From Bettongia penicillata ogilbyi (lineage: Eukaryota; Chordata; Mammalia; Diprotodontia; Potoroidae): 64,000 bases of DNA. Of the stretch, positions 43,515 to 54,711 are shown piece by piece. The translations under genes were made by a program, and so were the position numbers. The DNA lies in contig JAJHZJ010000751.1 in NCBI GenBank assembly GCA_023548195.1, forward strand, positions 1,864,501 to 1,928,500. Direction: 5' to 3'. The notes under the pieces are model-generated. The model saw only the letters and a program-made list of their open reading frames with translations, made no database searches and was not told the DNA's origin. The first letter of the stretch is position 1. Every line of letters begins with the position of its first letter.

Positions 43515-44705
43515 TCTCAGGAAACCTGAGATGGTCAGAACAACAGGAGTTGGGAAAATGTTGTTTCAATTTTCATAAAGGGGAAGAGGGTGGAGTCTCC
43601 AAACTAGAGACCAGTGAGCTTGCCGTTAATTCCTGGTAAAATTCTATAACACATGATTAAAGGGACGATTTGGGAGCACTTAGAAGAGGAAACTGTGATC
43701 AAAAGCGGCTTCATCAAGAAAAAGTTATAGCAGGCTGACCTCATTTCCTTTTTTATCCAGCTGACCTGCCCCTCCATACATTTCAGAGGACTATGGTAGA
43801 TGCAGTATATTAAGATTTCTGCAAAGTATTTGAAAAAGTTCATTCTAGACTTGTGGACAAGATGGAGAAATGGCATGGTTAGAGATTTGGAATTGGTGAA
43901 AGGACTGTACCCAAGGAAAAATCATTGATAAGTTGGTGTTCATTTGGAGAGTAGTCCCAGGAATCCGTTCTTGAATTTATGCTGGTAAGAATTTAAATAA
44001 ATGAATTAGATGAAAGCACGGATGATGAATAATCGTCAAACTTGAAAGTGACATGAATAGGAAGGATTGATAACACAATGTCAGGTTACAAAAAAGACTT
44101 TCATGGGCTAGAACAATGGACCAAATAGAAAAAAAAGGAAATTTTATGAATATAATAAATTGAAAGATCTACAATTCAGCAAAAAAAAAAGAAGAAATTA
44201 ACTTTGCAAGTAGAGAATGAGTTGGGCATGGTTAGACAACAGTATATGTGGGGGAAAAAGACCCGAAATTTTTCATGAATTGAAATCTGAAGAGAAGTCA
44301 GCTGTACAACTTGTTAGCCAAAACAGCTAACACTGTCCTAGGCTGCACTGGGATGTCCTGGAGGGACGTCACTATTCCCCCTTCCCATACCCTAGTCCCA
44401 GAACTTCTGGAATACTGCGTCTAGTTCTGAGCCTCACATTTAAGGAAAGACATAGAAATAGTAGTGAGGTTCACGAGAGTGCAACAAAGATGGAGATAGG
44501 CCTGATGTGCATGTCCCATGAGGGTCTAGTGAAAGACCTGGGGATCTTAGAAGACTTATGGGCAGCATGATAGCTGTCTTCAAGCATCTGAAGGGTTATT
44601 ACATGAAAGGAAAAGGACTTGTTCTCCTTGGTCCCAGGAGGTAGACCTACATCTCAAGAAGTTGAAATAGGAAAGGAGGAAAGACTGAAACATTTTTTTT
44701 TAAAT
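43515..44705 (+). mobile_element. CR1/L3 LINE: ORF2 RT remnant plus 3' UTR, sense
   Basis: Near 43793 the plus strand reads MVDAVY-stop-DFCKVFEKVH, matching CR1 RT YLDFSKAFDKV. Upstream 'agaccagtgagcttgccgtt' encodes the decayed 'RPVSLT' region. Downstream text follows the SGVPQGSVLGP block. Then 'gtcctaggctgcactgggat', 'cacatttaaggaaagacata', 'gatagctgtcttcaagcatc' and 'tgaagggttattacatgaaa' give the CR1/L3 tail. Many stops and frameshifts; about 1.2 kb, the longest single CR1 copy here. Confidence 0.88.
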
Positions 44706-44724
44706 GCCTTTTTCAAGGAATTTG

Positions 44725-44890
44725 ACCAGAGCTGGAAAGGGCTGTAGAGGTAAATTATGAAGGCCCAAACCCTTTATTTCATAGATAAAGACTCAGAGAC
44801 CCAACAAGATTAAGCAACTTGCCTAGGGTAACAAAGTTAATAAGGGCCTGAGGCATTTTGTAAAACAAAGTCTTCCTAATTTCAAATATG
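44725..44890 (-). mobile_element. MIR3/L3-like element, antisense
   Basis: 'ccagagctggaaagggctgt', 'gataaagactcagagaccca' and 'gcaacttgcctagggtaaca' follow antisense order. Confidence 0.7.
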
Positions 44891-45004
44891 GCACTTAAGC
44901 AGCTTCACCATGCTTCTTCTCAAGAAGGAAAAAAGAGAGATGACATAGGAAGAGTATAGGGGACTGGGAAAGAGGAAGGTGCAACCAGGGACTTGATTTA
45001 AGAT

Positions 45005-45145
45005 GAAAACATGCCAGGCACAGTGCAAAGCACTAGGGATACAAAAAGAGGCAAAAGGCAGTCCCTTACAATCTTTTGAGGGGAAATAATACACACACAT
45101 GTAAATACAATAAAGTGTGGGCAAAACAAAACTCAGGGTGATTGT
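45005..45145 (-). mobile_element. L2-type 3' end, antisense
   Basis: 'catgccaggcacagtgcaaa', 'gcactagggatacaaaaaga' and 'ggcaaaaggcagtcccttac' form the antisense terminus. Confidence 0.8.
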
Positions 45146-46025
45146 GGGGTGAAGGGAGGCAATAATGAGCATCCATTTCATGACTTCTCTGCAGCATGGG
45201 CGCTCCCACTGACAAGAAATCTACACAGTCTGAACTGGAGAGATTCTTGCCCAAGTCTTCCCAATTTGCAAGAGGTCTTTTTCTTGGTATTTTAACAGGT
45301 ACATAATAATTCAGTTTAATCAATCATCAGTTTATATTTTTCATCCTTGGGATCTTCTGGATCTAAAGTTTTGAGGTCAATGTGAGTTGTACTTCTCAGA
45401 TACATACACCTGCTGATACTCCTCCTGGCAGTTAATAAATACATTAAAATCCACCAAGTGGTCTGCCTGACGGGCAAGGGTTCTTTAAGGAAGAGAAATC
45501 GTCAAAAGACTTAATAAGAACCCTGCAATATACTTTCTAACTAATGTTATCTATGCAGTGGCTATTTGAATAGCTTTGATGTCATTGCCTTGCATTTAGA
45601 ATTCCAAAATTCACTTGACTTTGAAATCAAAGTATACAACTCCTTTTTTTGTTGTAATATCAAATCTATATTAAAATTTTATCAAAAACTGAACAAACAA
45701 GAGGAAAGGGCACACTTTGCCCAGGATTTTGATAAAAGTTTAATTTGTTTTCAAATATTTTATTATCAAAGAAATATATAAAACATAAACTCACTATGAA
45801 TATGATATATATTTTACTATTTATTTGACAGAAACCTGACATTTTGCCTTGATAGTTTTGTGTTAACATGTGCATTTTAAAAGACAGTTCTGTTATTATA
45901 GTGAAGAGAGAAAAACAATGGACCAGAATTTGGAAGGTCTAGACCCTATGCCTTCCTCTGCTATTGGTTATATATCTTGATCTATTTTATTTACCTTTAT
46001 TTCGGTTTTCCTATCTAGAAACCAG
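45146..46025. other. Unassigned DNA
   Basis: No element or gene recognised. AT-rich text occurs at 45640-45830. Confidence 0.45.
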
Positions 46026-46029
46026 GAAT

Positions 46030-46415
46030 AGTATATACCCCAACCTAAATCCTAATTCCTGGAAGTATTGTCTCTTAAAACTGTTTCCAAATTATCCAAC
46101 ATTGTTCCATAACTCCCCTTGCTACACTCCACAGTACATCTAGATACATCTTTATGTTTCTCTCATACAACTATCTTTCTTTCATCTACATGCCTTTACA
46201 CTGGCCACCCCCCCCCAGACTACACTTTCTCTTCTTCATTTCATATTTATTTTGTGTTTCTATTTGTATATATTTGTATGGGCATTCACTCTTTCTCCCA
46301 ATAAAATGTAAGATCTTTAAGGGGAGATTTCATTTTTGTCTTTGTAATCTCAGCACCTGGCAAATAGTAGATGCCTAATAAATCTTTGGTGATTGGCTGA
46401 TCAACTGGTTGATTG
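46030..46415 (+). mobile_element. L2 LINE 3' region, sense
   Basis: 'cttacactggccacc'-like text (about 46194) precedes a C run (46205-46216). Then come 'tcccaataaaatgtaagatc', 'atctcagcacctggcaaata' and 'gtagatgcctaataaatctt', ending in 'ggtgattggctgatcaac', a tandem GATTGGCT end. Confidence 0.78.
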
Positions 46416-46857
46416 GCTGATGGAGAATAATTGTCTTTGGAGAATTAGAGAATGATAGCAAAGCAACATCTAATCATAATGTCATTCTCTAGGAAAAGGT
46501 CATTAAATAGAAATTCCATTTAATTTACATGATATAGCCTTCTACGATAGAATGTATGTAGGCAAGGGTGATATCCTTTGAAAAAAATGTTTTAGCACCC
46601 AGCCCCAACATAGTTATCTTACTACTAAAGGTTTGTAGTTGTTTAATAAATATTTTTTCTGTTAAATGTAAATGATCCAATAGGGAACAATCAGAAGAGA
46701 ATACCTTTTGTGCTCTTTCTTTGTACCTGTCTCTACAAGGAGAGAAAGATTTCCATTTTTTAAGAGTATGGAATGGAAGCTCTCTTCCCCCAGATTCCAT
46801 GCTTTCTCTTCTTGCATATTCCAAATTTCCTCTTCTTTCTATCTCTCCTCCTTCTCA
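46416..46857. other. Unassigned DNA
   Basis: No repeat recognised. A 99-codon minus-strand frame (46525-46824) has no domain that I recognise. Confidence 0.45.
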
Positions 46858-46935
46858 TAACATTTATATAGCATATAAAGTTTTTCAAAGCACATGCATG
46901 TATCACACATATATGTAATTCTCTCAGATATTTGA
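46858..46935 (-). mobile_element. MIR/MAR 3' fragment, antisense
   Basis: 'acatttatatagcatataaa' and 'gtttttcaaagcacatgcat' form the antisense 3' part only. Confidence 0.6.
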
Positions 46936-47780
46936 ATATTTTCACAAAGATATACGCTGATAATTTTTCAGTGGCAGCAAATGGTGGGCAACAATACTTC
47001 TCTTTACCTTATTCAGGTCAAACTTCAGAGAGGATTTGATGTTTCAGGGAATATTTGATGGAGAAGCATTGCTCCTCCATCAAAAGATGGGTACCTCTGG
47101 GTATACCCAGGCTGTAAATACAAGGGGCAAAACTGGCAAACTTAGATAATAAAGAAGGTCACCGGAATGTAGGTTTGCCTCAGGGGAGCAAAAAAGAAAC
47201 CAGCAAGAATTAGTGGAGTCCCATCATAATGAATGGTCTTCAAATTGAAGGTCCTTAAAGGAAACCAGGAATTAGAGGAAGTTAAAGAAAGGAAGAATGT
47301 AGAGACTGAATGAAGATTTGTTTATCTGGGCTCCAGTTTTCAGAAAGAAAAGGAAAAGCCAACAAGGGGAGCTATTGCTGAGAGACTGGCATCTATAAAA
47401 GAGGGGAAGGAAAGCAAAGTCCTAATGACAGTAATAGATAAAAAAAAAATGAGTACATGAACTAATCCAAAGAAGTTGCTTAAAATTACATTTTCAGTGG
47501 TGTTTTTCTCCCAGAATTATTTCAAGAGGGGGAGGAGTAGAAAAGGGAGGAGGTAATTTATGGGATGTACCTTAGGAACTATTATTAGAGGAATAAAAGA
47601 CAGAATTACTGGCAAATGTAAGTACCTTAGAAATGCAGTAATTAAAAGATTCTATAAGAAAAGAAGCAAGCCAGAATGAACAGGCTTCTCTTAACCTATT
47701 ATAACTTGTAACTCAAATTGCACTTTCCACTTTCTGCTACACAAAAAAGCCCTGAAACTCATGGATGTAGACAACAAAAA

Positions 47781-47940
47781 TGTTGTGTTTCCCTATGTGT
47801 GTAGCAGTGAGGCTCTTGTGATTTGCAGACCACATAAATGTTGTTTCGCCATGTGTATAGCAGTGGGGCTCTTGCGATTTGCAGACCACATAAATGTTGG
47901 GTTTCCCCATGTGTATAGCTTCGATGTTCTTGTGATTTGT
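47781..47940 (+). repeat. Tandem repeat, about 57-bp unit, 2.8 copies
   Basis: Units start at 47781, 47839 and 47895 (periods 58 and 56). Each reads roughly tgttg-ttcccatgtgtatagc-agtggggctcttgtgattt. The third copy is truncated after 'cttgtgattt'. The one-base length changes put copies 1 and 3, but not 2, in the same frame. Confidence 0.88.
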
Positions 47941-48903
47941 CCTTATGTGTGTCTCCAAGACAGCATTTTCTGTACAGGGGCAGAATTTCTTTTTGCCCTG
48001 TGGAGTGCCCACATAATGTTCTTTAAAAAAAATACTTAGGAGGATGTCTCAGCAGACAATGATAATTTTTTTTAAAAAGGTGGTGAAATGTGCATATTCC
48101 TGGAAGACTGTGCTAACATTTAAATTAAAGAGAATGAGGAAATGAAGATAATGTTAAAATTTTTTGAGAAGTAAGTATAATATAAGAGATGTGATAAATC
48201 AATTATTGAGTAATTACCCATAATTTTTTGAAAAAGCCATTTAACTCTCTGATCAATTTGCAGCTGTCTGTGGATAGCTGAAAGAGCTAAACTTAAAGTT
48301 TAAAGTTTGAAAGAATTTCATGATTATTGTGTAAAGCTAATGGAGACATAAAAAGGAAATTGCACAGGTAAAATTTTTCTAAAAGAATCTAGAAACAATC
48401 TATAAATACTTCATTAGAAGAATGTAGCCTATAATGGAATGATTAAGAAAGGAACACAGTAGGCTATATTTTCCCTAGAGGTTAAAGTCATTTCCCCTAT
48501 AGGGGGATGATAATTTGATAAAATTACAGGGAGGTAAACTTTTTTGGGGGCTGGGAGTACTTTGCATCTTCTAACAGAGGGTATGTATTAGACCACTGGG
48601 CATGTGTTTGAGAAGACTGAGAATATACCCTTAGATTCTGGGTGAATAGTTTGGATTTGTGTATTCTTCTGAAGAGTCTCTGTCTCTCTCCTTCCTTTAT
48701 GAGAACCTTCTTTTCGGAGAATGCTAGGTACAAAGCAAAAACCAGAGATTGGAGAGAGACCTATGTGTACTGGGAGAAGCCTGTAGCACACCTTCTTTCC
48801 CCCATTTCCAGGAGTTATTCATGGAATAGGAGGAGCACATTGACAAGGTGCATGACTTCACTTGTGTGCCCAGAGAGGTGGATATGAGAAAGTGCGGAGG
48901 CCT

Positions 48904-48978
48904 CTCAACCATGTGTACCCACAAGAATTCCTGGACTCTGAGACTCAACCATGTGTACCCACAAGAATTCCTGGACTC
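48904..48978 (+). repeat. Tandem duplication, 40-bp period
   Basis: CTCAACCATGTGTACCCACA begins at 48904 and again at 48944. The two copies stay identical through 'agaattcctggactc', ending at 48978. The perfect identity implies a recent duplication or gene conversion. Confidence 0.92.
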
Positions 48979-49858
48979 CTGGTCTCAGCTGGAGAGAGGT
49001 CATAGCATAGTGCTTCAATGCATCTGGTAGCAACTGTGGACAAAGAAACTTTTTACCTGAGGAGTAAGAATTCTCAAACTACACCCCTCTATAGGAGTGT
49101 TGAGTTTCTGGACTGAGAATTTAGCATATAGTCCCAGAGTTGGAGGAGCAGAAATAAACCAGGATATTACCTATGGAAGAGACAAAAACCTGGAATATGC
49201 CTTCTCTACTATTATTGAGTCGGATGGGAAAGAGGATTGCTTCGTTAGTCACCCAGAATTCTGGGGAATCCTTATGGTAGCGCCATAATGCCAGACAACT
49301 GTGTGGATCCTGAAGGTAAAGAAGGGAATCCCTAGGATATTTTCCTTCAGAAAGAATGCAAACCAAGGACATTGTTAATAGCCTAGAAGATGTTGTAGCT
49401 CTTTGTTGGGAATATGGTTATTGCTGGAGCGGGAAATGAGTTGTATCACCCATTTATGAGTTAGTGTGAGTCTTTTCAAGGTTTGGTTTTTTTGCTTTGT
49501 TTTTTGTTTCTGGAGGGTTAGGGGGACATTTTTGTTGAGATGACACCTCAAGCTATAATCTAGAGATCCCGGAGGAAATTCTGGTTGAGAACAAAAACGC
49601 CAAAAATGGGATTTGGGGGAGAACACCTGAAAGATGGTGCCCAGCCTACATAGCAACTATAGTAACACAAGAACTTGGTTTGCTGGATCATGGATTACAT
49701 CTTGGGAATAGCTCCTCTCAGATCTTATCTCTTTGCTCATTTTGACTCTCCTAAGGGTTTCCTCTAGGAACCTCAGATATGGCCTATGGCTCAGCACTCC
49801 AAAGTCTAAGCTCACACAGACAGCTGAGATGCTGATTAAAATGAAAAAAAGATTTAGA

Positions 49859-50052
49859 TAATGATTCTTAACCTTAGTTAAGAGCCTTCTTGGAGCCTTC
49901 TGTAAGTCATGTGGTGGAACCTAAGGATCTTTTCTCAGAAAAATGTTTTTAAATGCACAAAAGAAAAAATATAGGATTACAAAGGAAAGAATAATATTGA
50001 AATAGTTACCAATTTTTTTTTAAGTTCAGGATCCCCAGGTTAAGAATTTCTG
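49859..50052 (+). mobile_element. hAT-Charlie-like MITE, nearly complete
   Basis: It starts 'taatgattcttaacc' and ends 'ggttaagaatttctg', an imperfect terminal inverted repeat. Internal text is 'atctttt-ctcagaaaaatg', 'tataggattacaaaggaaag' and 'attgaaatagttaccaattt'. The flanking 8-mers atttagat and acttagaa match at 6 of 8, as for a hAT duplication, though the register is off by one base on the left. Confidence 0.82.
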
Positions 50053-50479
50053 ACTTAGAAAATGTCCAGCTCATTGACTACATTCTCAGTGGAATATTGA
50101 TGGAAAAACATGGACAAGAGTCTCTCAGAATTAGAAGACATTGATAGGTTAAGATATATATGAGGGCCCTATTGTGACAACCTAGGCATGTCTCAAGTAA
50201 AGAAACATTGAACAGGAATGTACCTTCCTGAGAAAAGCTCATGTACTTCCCTGGACACTTACAATATGGTCATTTGGGTAAATTCGAAAACAACTCTTAA
50301 CACCAGAAGAAAGCTCAATAGTAATTCCAAAATCAGATTGTCAGAATAGGAAGGAAGCCTAGCTGGAATGTCAAACTAGGAAGGGACAAACAGACCCAGA
50401 GGGAGGGCAGAACAGCACAGTATCCCCTTGGGAGACAGTGGTGTCTCAGAACTATTGATGAAACCTGAGATGAGACTAG

Positions 50480-50600
50480 GGGGATTAGAGCAAGAAGGGA
50501 ATTTGAATATTATCCAATCACCTCATTTTACGGATAAGGAAATTGAGGTCAAGAGATGTTGTGACATTTTCAACATCACATTCTACCACAGAGGGAAAAC
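50480..50600 (-). mobile_element. MIR3/L3-like fragment, antisense
   Basis: 'tatccaatcacctcatttta' and 'cggataaggaaattgaggtc' are in antisense order. Confidence 0.6.
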
Positions 50601-50889
50601 ATCAAGCAATGTTTTTGAACTCTGGATGGTGGTGGATAGTAGAACTTAGAATGACTGAGCTGAATTCAATATAAGGAATAGTACTGGGAAAGCTGATGAA
50701 TAATTTTGACTTTTAAAATAATTTTAAAAAACAAAAGTTTAATTGATACTTTTTGTGGTATGACATAGTTACTGCTTACCCTATCCCTATGATGAACCTT
50801 TCCTATACAGAGAAAAATGGGCAACTGAAACCAAAATAGAGCAACCATTTCTAGCAGTGCGTGCAACATTCTGTACTTGCTTCCTCTCA

Positions 50890-51480
50890 GCCAGGAAATA
50901 ACTAGCATTTGTAAAGTATTTTAAGGTTTGCAAAGTGCATTATGTATATTATTGCATTTGATTATAACCTAACTTCCTCCTACTTTCCAAAGTCTGAAAT
51001 GTTCTTCCACTTCTTTCTTACTACTTCTTTCTCTAAGTCTCTACTAAAATCCTACCTTCTGTAGGAAGCCTTCCCTGACCTCTCTTAATTCCAGTGCTTT
51101 CCCACTGTTAATTATTTTCTATTTATCCTGTATATAGCTTTATAGATTTTTAAATTTTATATAATTTCTATTTTTGTTTATTTATTTATATAATTTGTTT
51201 TTAGTTGCCTATTGTTTCCCTCATTAGATTGTAAGCTGTTTACAGCCAGAAGCTATCTTCTGCCTCTTTTTGTATCCGCTGTGTTTATAATGCCCGACAC
51301 ACAGTAGGTGCTTAATAAATGTTTATTGATTACTTCTCACAAAAACCTTGTAGAATGAGTGCTATTATCCCCATTTTTCAGATAAGGAAACAGACAGAGA
51401 GGTTTCATGACTTGCCCTGTGTTGCAAGGTTAGTAAATGTCTAAGGTAAGATTTGAATTCAGGTTCCCTAAATGCGCTCA
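50890..51480 (-). mobile_element. MIR/MAR-type SINE, antisense, split by L2
   Basis: Left (50890-50968): 'aactagcatttgtaaagtat' and 'tttaaggtttgcaaagtgca'. Right (51336-51480): 'tctcacaaaaaccttgtaga', 'tttcagataaggaaacagac' and 'ctaaggtaagatttgaattc'. The two halves join without loss across the L2. Confidence 0.85.
50970..51335 (+). mobile_element. L2 LINE 3' region, sense, nested in SINE
   Basis: 'aaatcctaccttctgtagga', 'agccttccctgacctctctt', 'ctcattagattgtaagctgt' and 'acacacagtaggtgcttaat' lead to 'aaatgtttattgatta'. A complete 3' end inside an antisense SINE shows that this L2 lineage moved after that SINE had inserted. Confidence 0.9.
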
Positions 51481-51499
51481 GGTTTTCCTGAGTTCAAAT

Positions 51500-51810
51500 A
51501 CAAAACTCATTCCTCTCTGAAGGACAGGAAATTATATTGGTCATAAAAGCTGGCTTTCACTGTTGTCTTGGTTTCTAGTATTGTGGTTATTATGTACATT
51601 GCTGTTCAGTTACTGATTGCTTTTCTCCACATTAGTTCATATCCGTCTTCCCATCTTGCCTTCATTTCATCATATTTATCAGTTCTTATGACAAAATAAC
51701 ATACTGCTATATTCATATACCATGATTTGCTCAATCATTCCCCAATCCATAGGCACTCACATTTGTTTGTGGCTTCTTTGTGCTACCACAAAAAATGGTA
51801 CTGAGAATGC
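51500..51810 (-). mobile_element. L1 3' region, antisense
   Basis: 'aaaataacatactgctatat', 'tcatataccatgatttgctc' and 'aatcattccccaatccatag' match the same L1 region as 38521-38600. Confidence 0.68.
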
Positions 51811-51889
51811 AGACCCCAAAATAAAATAAAATTGAATTAATAAAAACAAAAGTGATGATGTAAATGAATGCACCTTTGTAAATTTAAAG

Positions 51890-52130
51890 CACAGTAGAGC
51901 AGACTGAGCATTGGATTTGGTTTTCCGAGATAATATTTGTAAAACACTTTGCCAACTTTAAAGCACTGTATAAATGCTATCATTAATAGTTGTGTGAATC
52001 TAGGCTAATCTCCTGACTTCTCGGGGCGTCTATTTCTTCCCCTGAAAATTAGTACAATATTTATACAGTTTTTTTTAAATGTTGTAAACTTTAAATGCTG
52101 CAGAAATATGAGCATTATTATTGTTTTTGA
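51890..52130 (+). mobile_element. Two MIR/MAR-type 3' fragments, sense
   Basis: 'aacactttgccaactttaaa' and 'gcactgtataaatgctatca' (first, to about 51990) are followed by a second, weaker copy with 'gtgtgaatctaggctaatct' and 'aaactttaaatgctgcagaa'. Confidence 0.65.
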
Positions 52131-52794
52131 ATGAATGAACAACTCATTAAAACTTAAGAACTGTAAATTATTTCTTTGATGGACAACATAAATAAAACAG
52201 AGTAATTGTTTTTGTTCTAAATTTGTGTGGAACACTACTCTAAAAAAAAACCTTTGAGAATAAACTCAGGAAAATACATAATATATTTGAAGTGTTTTTT
52301 TCTTTCAGTGAATGTGCAAGGTATTATTACCAAATATTATTGCAATTAATTACCATTCTGGTTTTTCCCCCTACTCTTTCAGGAATAATAAATCAGGACT
52401 AGGTTAGCTACTTATTTACTTAAATATGATAAAGGAATGCATCAATGTGTGTATGTAAACACATTGGATGTTTGATAATAATCAAGTTGAAAACATGGGC
52501 CAATTCTCCTCCTCCCCTACGAAAGTTGTACCTTTTGAATATATACAAAATCTAAATTATGAGGATATAATCACCTTCTGGAAAAGCTAACTAAAAATGG
52601 AGATCAAAGTGAAAACTCCCAAAGAAGACACATAAAAGCGCTTTCTGTCACCTCTCTCTTTCATTAATGCGATCCCTTTAATGGATCAATATAATTTTTA
52701 AATGACTTAAAAGAAAAGAAGACAGGAACCAGTGACGAGGAATTTTAACATCCAAGTATTAAGCATAATGTTCATCCTTTAACTTAAATATATT
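52131..52794. other. Repeat-poor AT-rich block
   Basis: No mobile element recognised. A candidate conserved non-coding segment lies at about 52300-52760. Confidence 0.42.
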
Positions 52795-53095
52795 TTCTTT
52801 TAAATGCTATAAATACATATAAATAAATATAGTGCTATCCATAATAAATTAAATAAATAAAGATGCTATATAATAAATATGTATTCATTATAAGTTTTAT
52901 TCATTATAAACAATTTCATTATAAAATTCATTATAGAATAGTATTCATTATATTCATTACATTCATATTTCATTCAAATAATATTCATTATGAAATAATT
53001 TTATTTAATTAATTTTAATTAATTTATTTAATTATTTATGTAGGATTAATTTTTAATTAATTTTATTAATATAAATTTTAAATTTGTAGACATAT
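52795..53095 (+). repeat. AT-rich region with TTCATTA minisatellite
   Basis: TAAATA and TTAATT words dominate. Between 52884 and 52990 the word TTCATTA occurs seven times at uneven spacing of 9-31 bases. It has features of a matrix-attachment-type AT-rich island, which is inference only. Confidence 0.8.
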
Positions 53096-53109
53096 TTTAG
53101 AGTTTTCAA

Positions 53110-53290
53110 AATGCTAAATCAGAGGACCTGAGTTGTCCTGGCTGTTACTCACTAGCTAAGTCACCTCATCTAAGTCATTTGAGCCATCCGAAACCCAATT
53201 TCTTTTCTGTAACTGTGGTTTACATTCACTTAAATATCTTCCTCTCCCTGAGTTAGCTTGTAAAGCAATCTCTCAATGCTTTTGAAACTT
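53110..53290 (+). mobile_element. MIR-type SINE, sense, degraded
   Basis: 'aatcagaggacctgagttgt', 'ctagctaagtcacctcatct' and 'tttcttttctgtaactgtgg' follow sense order. Confidence 0.62.
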
Positions 53291-53291
53291 T

Positions 53292-53530
53292 GAGACAGTG
53301 TAGTAAGATGAAGGGTGGTGGAGAGATTTGGATATGAATCCCGCTTCAAACATTTAATAGATGCATTAATGTGGACAAGTGTTTAAGCCTCAGTTTCCAT
53401 ATCCATAAAATGAAGCTAATAACATTTGTAGTAGCTGTCCAGCAGGTTTGTTGTGAGTATAAAATGATGTATGTATGCATATATGTATGTATTTGTAATA
53501 CATTTGGAAAACCTTAAAGTATTATTAAAA
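53292..53530 (+). mobile_element. MIR/MAR-type SINE, sense
   Basis: 'gatttggatatgaatcccgc', 'gcctcagtttccatatccat', 'ccagcaggtttgttgtgagt' and 'catttggaaaaccttaaagt' are in order. A TATG microsatellite has expanded inside it at about 53465-53492. Confidence 0.82.
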
Positions 53531-54184
53531 TTGCATAAAGTGAATAAGTTACAATAGAAAGTCATTGTTCTTATTCTTATGGGATTGTCCCAATGGCACC
53601 CTGGATTTCCTCTGCAATTGACATGCTCATCTTGCCCTTATCCTCCTATGTGCCAGATCTGCTTTTCCAGCTTAGTAGTTTAGGGACTGAAGATTTAGAG
53701 TCTAAATGTTGCTGATGGTGAAAATTGATTGTAACAGAAATGTTGACAAATTTGTCTTTACATCTATTTTTGTCCTGTTGCCAGTTTCATCCCTAAGTGC
53801 TGTTGGGATGATTGGGGTCTAATGCCAAGCTTTCTTCATGCTTGTTTTCACTGTTTTATGAGGTGATACTACTTATAATCTTCTAGCATCCATCTCTGTA
53901 GTGTTTTAAAAATGAATTTGCCCTCTAAACCAGCATGGTCCTTGGCTGTTCTCTCTCTCTTTACTTGGCACAGAGATCAAGTGTGTGCTGGAATTTCTGG
54001 ACTTTTATGGTCTTCCCCCTCTGGCAATTAAGCATTTTTAGGAAATGGCGATAATCAAGGTCAGTATCTTTGCCTTTTCCCATTGCCTATTTTTCAGTAT
54101 CAATAGTTCATTTGAATAGGTCCAGTTGAAATGGTTACAATGGTTTTGATGCCAACTTCTCATCTTTAGCTGTTCTTTCCAACA
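53531..54184. other. Unassigned DNA
   Basis: No element or gene recognised. Confidence 0.45.
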
Positions 54185-54325
54185 TAATCTAGGCCCCTCT
54201 GATAAAACACAAATTCCTCAGGAGCAGGGATTGCTCCAGTTTCCTATTTGTATCACCAGGACCTAGCATAGTGGTCAACACAGATTAGGTGCGTAATAAA
54301 TGGTTATTGGTTGGTTGATTGCAAT
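54185..54325 (+). mobile_element. L2 3' end, sense
   Basis: 'tcaggagcagggattgctcc', 'ccaggacctagcatagtggt' and 'caacacagattaggtgcgta' lead to 'ataaatggttattggttggttgatt'-like text. Confidence 0.82.
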
Positions 54326-54440
54326 TTGACATTAATTTTGACCTTTGCTATAACTAGTCAATACTCTGGCTTCACATAAACACTTGTTTGTCATGTGACT
54401 TTCACAATAACTAGCAATTTTTGTTTTTCTATTTGTGACA

Positions 54441-54711
54441 TCGTTGTCATTCAGTCATTTCAGTCATGTGTCCAACTCATGGGGTCCTCATCACTCCATT
54501 TGGGTTGTTTTGGGGTTTTTTTGCAGAGATGCTAGAGTTATTTGCCATTTCTTTCTCCAGCTCATTTTACAGATGAGGAAACTGAGGCAAACAATGTTAA
54601 ATGATTTGCCTAGGGTCACACAGCTGGGAAGTATCTGAGGGTGGGATTTGAATTCAGATCTTCCTGACTCCAGAACTGGTACTCTCTCCCCTGTACCTCC
54701 TTGCTGCCCCA
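54441..54711 (-). mobile_element. tRNA-derived SINE with RTE-like tail, antisense
   Basis: 'ttcagtcatttcagtcatgt', 'ctccatttgggttgttttgg', 'ttgccatttctttctccagc', 'cagatgaggaaactgaggca' and 'gggtcacacagctgggaagt', with head 'cctccttgctgcccc', form a full-length antisense copy. Confidence 0.92.

Larger units (their letters stand above)
46936..49850. other. Repeat-poor 2.9-kb block
   Basis: Apart from two short tandem repeats (47781-47940, 48904-48978) I recognise no SINE or LINE. Small frames at 47737-48012 (minus) and 47761-48039 (plus) are created by the tandem repeat and overlap each other, so neither is credible as a gene. Confidence 0.45.

Noticed and set aside
47737..48039. Overlapping 91- and 92-codon frames on opposite strands
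   Set aside because: Both are produced by the 57-bp tandem repeat. Frame changes between units argue against coding.
48480..49850. Possible endogenous retroviral segment
   Set aside because: Even composition suggested a large insert, but I found no LTR pair, primer-binding site or retroviral protein motif.
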